Shown: piece after piece, positions 14,754 through 16,289 of the stretch
How the letters are laid out: every line of letters starts with the position of its first letter
Numbering within the stretch: the first letter of the stretch is position 1
Source of the DNA: Myxococcales bacterium
GTDB taxonomy: Bacteria > Myxococcota_A > UBA9042 > PHBI01 > JAAZYN01
Assembly: GCA_014239625.1 (NCBI GenBank)
Contig: JAAZYN010000019.1
Location: 1 to 16,289 of the forward strand
Direction of reading: 5' to 3'
DNA length: 16,289 nucleotides
The notes under the pieces: generated by a model
Databases searched by the model: none
What the model was told of the DNA's origin: nothing
Seen by the model: the letters and a program-made list of their open reading frames with translations, nothing else
Position numbers and translations under genes: made by a program

Positions 14754-16142
14754 CTGACAGGGCGAGCCCAATCTCACCGAATCGCGTCGGCGGTCTTCAC
14801 GTGGCTGGTTGGCGCGGCTGCGTTCGGCGGCTGTGAGGTCGTCTTGGACTTGGGCCACCTGGACAAACCCGTGCCTGCGGGTGAGGGCGCGCTGTCGTGC
14901 GTGTCCACGAGCCAGGACAGGATGAGCTTCGGTCTGGTCGGCGACGACAAGGTGGTCGTGCGCGACGTCGAGGTGACCAACGACTGCGGCGTCGCGGTCG
15001 GCCTCGACCGTGTCGAGGTCGAGTCTGACCACGAGTTCTGGCTCCTCACCGCTGACGACCGCAACGACGATGGCGGGTTGGCGCTCAACGGTGGAGTCAA
15101 CCCGGCCTGGTCTGGGACCGCGCTGGCCCCCGGGCAGCGAGCGCAGCTTCGAGTCGCCTTTCGAGGCAGCGCACATCGCGCCCACGCTCTGGGGCACCTC
15201 CGCATCGAGACCAGGACGGCCGCGGCGTCCGGGAAGGTCGACGTCGCGCTAGAGGCGAACGCGGCCTCGCGGTGTATCAGCGTCGAGGTCGTCGGTAGCC
15301 TCGACTTCGGCTGCCAGCTGCTGGGCTCCGAGGGCTCCGTGCCGGTGTTGCTCACGTCCTGTGGCGGGGTCCCCGCGACGCTCAGCGACATCTCGCTGTC
15401 GGGCTCCAGCGCGTTCCGGGTCGAAGGCGCCAGGCTGCCCGTGGTGATGCAGCCAGGAGAGCGGCAGAGCGTGCGACTGGTCTACGGGTCCGGAGACCAG
15501 TCAGCGGTCGCGCCGGCGATCGATTGGGACCAGGTAGAGATGACCGTCTATGGTAGCGACGCCGCGGGTGACAGCTCTCTGCTGTGGCGCGAGACGGCCC
15601 GGGGTTTTACCCGCATCAACACGTGTCGGGGGCTGGAGGTCGAGGTCACGTGGGTCACGCCGGGTGATCCCGACGTTCATGACGCAGGTCCAGAGGCCGG
15701 CGCCGATCTCGATCTTCATTTCATGCACCCCAACTCGCTCGGTTGGTATCGCTACCCCTTTGACGCCTTCTGGATCAACCGGAGTCCGAACTGGGGAGAC
15801 TTCAGCAGCGACCGCGACGATCCGACCGTCGGCTCCGACAGCGTCGATGGGCAGGCCCCCGAGCAGGTCATCGTGGCGCTCCCAGAGCATGGCAGCTATC
15901 GCATCGGCGTCCACTACTGGGAGGACCACGGCTTCGGGATCAGCGACGCGACGGTCGTGGTCCGGTACTTCGGGGCCGAGGTGTTCGCGCGCACCCAGCG
16001 GCTGTCTCCTCTGGACCTGTGGGACGTGGGCTTGGTGACATGGCCGGGAGGCCTGGTCCTGGAGACCAACGGTGGCGATCCGGCCGCCGTCGAGCCCGGC
16101 TACGAGGCTCCCTGCGACCCGGCAGGCTGCAAAGGCAAGTAG
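14754..16142 (+). CDS. Lipoprotein with choice-of-anchor/ASH-like Ig domains and C-terminal myxobacterial beta domain
   Basis: The frame is open from the preceding gene's TAA (14730-14732) to TAG 16140-16142. The first standard start is TTG 14844, yet codons just before it encode a convincing lipoprotein signal (IASAVFTWLVGAAAFGGC, Cys at 14832-14834). I therefore place the start upstream, at CTG 14754 or ATC 14781. CTG 14754 gives 462 aa. After Cys, two Ig-like modules follow the choice-of-anchor D/ASH pattern: MSFGLVGDDKVVVRDVEVTN and SLDFGCQLLGSEGSVPVLLT. The C-terminal region (15610-16060) carries LEVEVTWVTPGDPDVHD, ADLDLHFMHP, PNWGDF, DDPTVGSDSVDGQAPEQVIV and GSYRIGVHYWEDHG, a pattern I recall in exported Myxococcota proteins. 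It probably sits on the outer membrane or cell surface. The binding target is unknown. It is the last gene of the sigma-factor cluster. Confidence 0.8.
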   Translation: MTGRAQSHRIASAVFTWLVGAAAFGGCEVVLDLGHLDKPVPAGEGALSCVSTSQDRMSFGLVGDDKVVVRDVEVTNDCGVAVGLDRVEVESDHEFWLLTADDRNDDGGLALNGGVNPAWSGTALAPGQRAQLRVAFRGSAHRAHALGHLRIETRTAAASGKVDVALEANAASRCISVEVVGSLDFGCQLLGSEGSVPVLLTSCGGVPATLSDISLSGSSAFRVEGARLPVVMQPGERQSVRLVYGSGDQSAVAPAIDWDQVEMTVYGSDAAGDSSLLWRETARGFTRINTCRGLEVEVTWVTPGDPDVHDAGPEAGADLDLHFMHPNSLGWYRYPFDAFWINRSPNWGDFSSDRDDPTVGSDSVDGQAPEQVIVALPEHGSYRIGVHYWEDHGFGISDATVVVRYFGAEVFARTQRLSPLDLWDVGLVTWPGGLVLETNGGDPAAVEPGYEAPCDPAGCKGK

Positions 16143-16163
16143 TGTCCCGCGTGGAACGTTCCA
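16142..16163 (+). repeat. Palindromic 22-base element, right copy
   Basis: Starts on the last base of the upstream stop codon. The sequence GCGTGGAACGTTCCACGC (16149-16166) is an 18-base perfect palindrome. Positions 16142-16163 match the reverse complement of 87-108 exactly. The part GTCCCGCGTGGAAC (16144-16157) is two changes from the parS-like GTTCCACGTGGAAC. Relative to the upstream gene its orientation is the same as that of the left copy. Confidence 0.75.
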
Positions 16164-16240
16164 CGCCATTTCCTCGTGGATTGGTTGGCCCGGAGGTGCG
16201 TCGCTCAGGCTTGAGTTGAGACCGCCAGTCCTGCGCCGTC

Positions 16241-16264
16241 GCGCCTTGCTCAGAACCAAGGCGC
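16241..16264. terminator. Perfect 8-base-pair hairpin in the right-hand intergenic end
   Basis: GCGCCTTG (16241-16248) pairs fully with CAAGGCGC (16257-16264) around an 8-base loop. It lies about 100 bases past the last gene of the cluster. No T-run follows, so it may be a terminator acting with Rho or a processing signal. The rest of 16167-16289 shows nothing I can name. Confidence 0.4.
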
Positions 16265-16289
16265 TCGTGCGTGATGACGCCGAACTCTC

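Noticed and set aside
14148..15197. 349-aa minus-strand open frame
   Set aside because: It crosses two well-supported plus-strand genes and ends in an Arg/Gly repeat that mirrors the Pro-rich linker.
87..16163. Inverted 22-base ends suggesting one large transposon
   Set aside because: No transposase, integrase or target duplication was seen. The enclosed genes look like ordinary chromosomal content, so a dispersed intergenic element is the simpler reading.

Overview
The window is GC-rich (roughly two thirds G+C by eye). It encodes a high proportion of exported proteins: lipoproteins, a Cys-rich CDD-x-x-PCT repeat protein, a caspase-fold protein, FG-GAP-like repeats, choice-of-anchor/ASH-like domains, an ECF sigma factor cluster and a NtrY-like histidine kinase. 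This mix is typical of Myxococcota and related former Deltaproteobacteria. The genus cannot be fixed from the sequence. No rRNA, tRNA, CRISPR array, transposase or phage gene was seen.

Layout. Positions 1-185 hold no gene but carry a palindromic element (87-108) and small hairpins. On the minus strand, 2803-2303 encodes a stand-alone cyclic-nucleotide-binding domain protein. It is followed by 2243-186, a lipoprotein with a phospho-His swivelling domain placed before an ATP-grasp domain, the order seen in glucan water dikinases. Diverging on the plus strand are three closely packed genes: a secreted FG-GAP-like repeat protein (2820-4355), a family-5 solute-binding protein coupled to it by an ATGA overlap (4352-5776), and a membrane sensor histidine kinase (5796-7562). 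No permease or response regulator is present. A bcp-type peroxiredoxin (minus, 8068-7607) and a YfcE-like metallophosphoesterase (plus, 8099-8836) diverge from a 30-base gap.

Positions 11468-8856 (minus) encode a lipoprotein with a caspase-like N-terminal domain. Both catalytic residues appear to be replaced (His to Arg, Cys to Gly). About ten Cys-rich repeats and a PPC-like C-terminal domain follow. Diverging from it is a five-gene plus-strand cluster: lipoprotein (11503-12123), probable outer-membrane protein (12120-13160), ECF sigma factor (13162-13881), single-pass membrane protein with a TPR-like tail (13878-14732) and an Ig-like/choice-of-anchor lipoprotein (about 14754-16142). Start and stop codons overlap or nearly touch throughout, so this is probably one operon in which a sigma factor is made together with envelope proteins and a candidate membrane regulator.

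The most unusual points are these. (1) A pseudo-caspase is fused to a Cys-rich repeat array and displayed as a lipoprotein. (2) A dikinase-like ATP-grasp/phospho-His protein is exported as a lipoprotein. (3) A 22-base element containing a perfect palindrome and parS-like half-sites lies just downstream of the outermost gene at each end of the window, in the same orientation relative to each gene. (4) The last lipoprotein has a clear signal peptide but no standard start codon in front of it.
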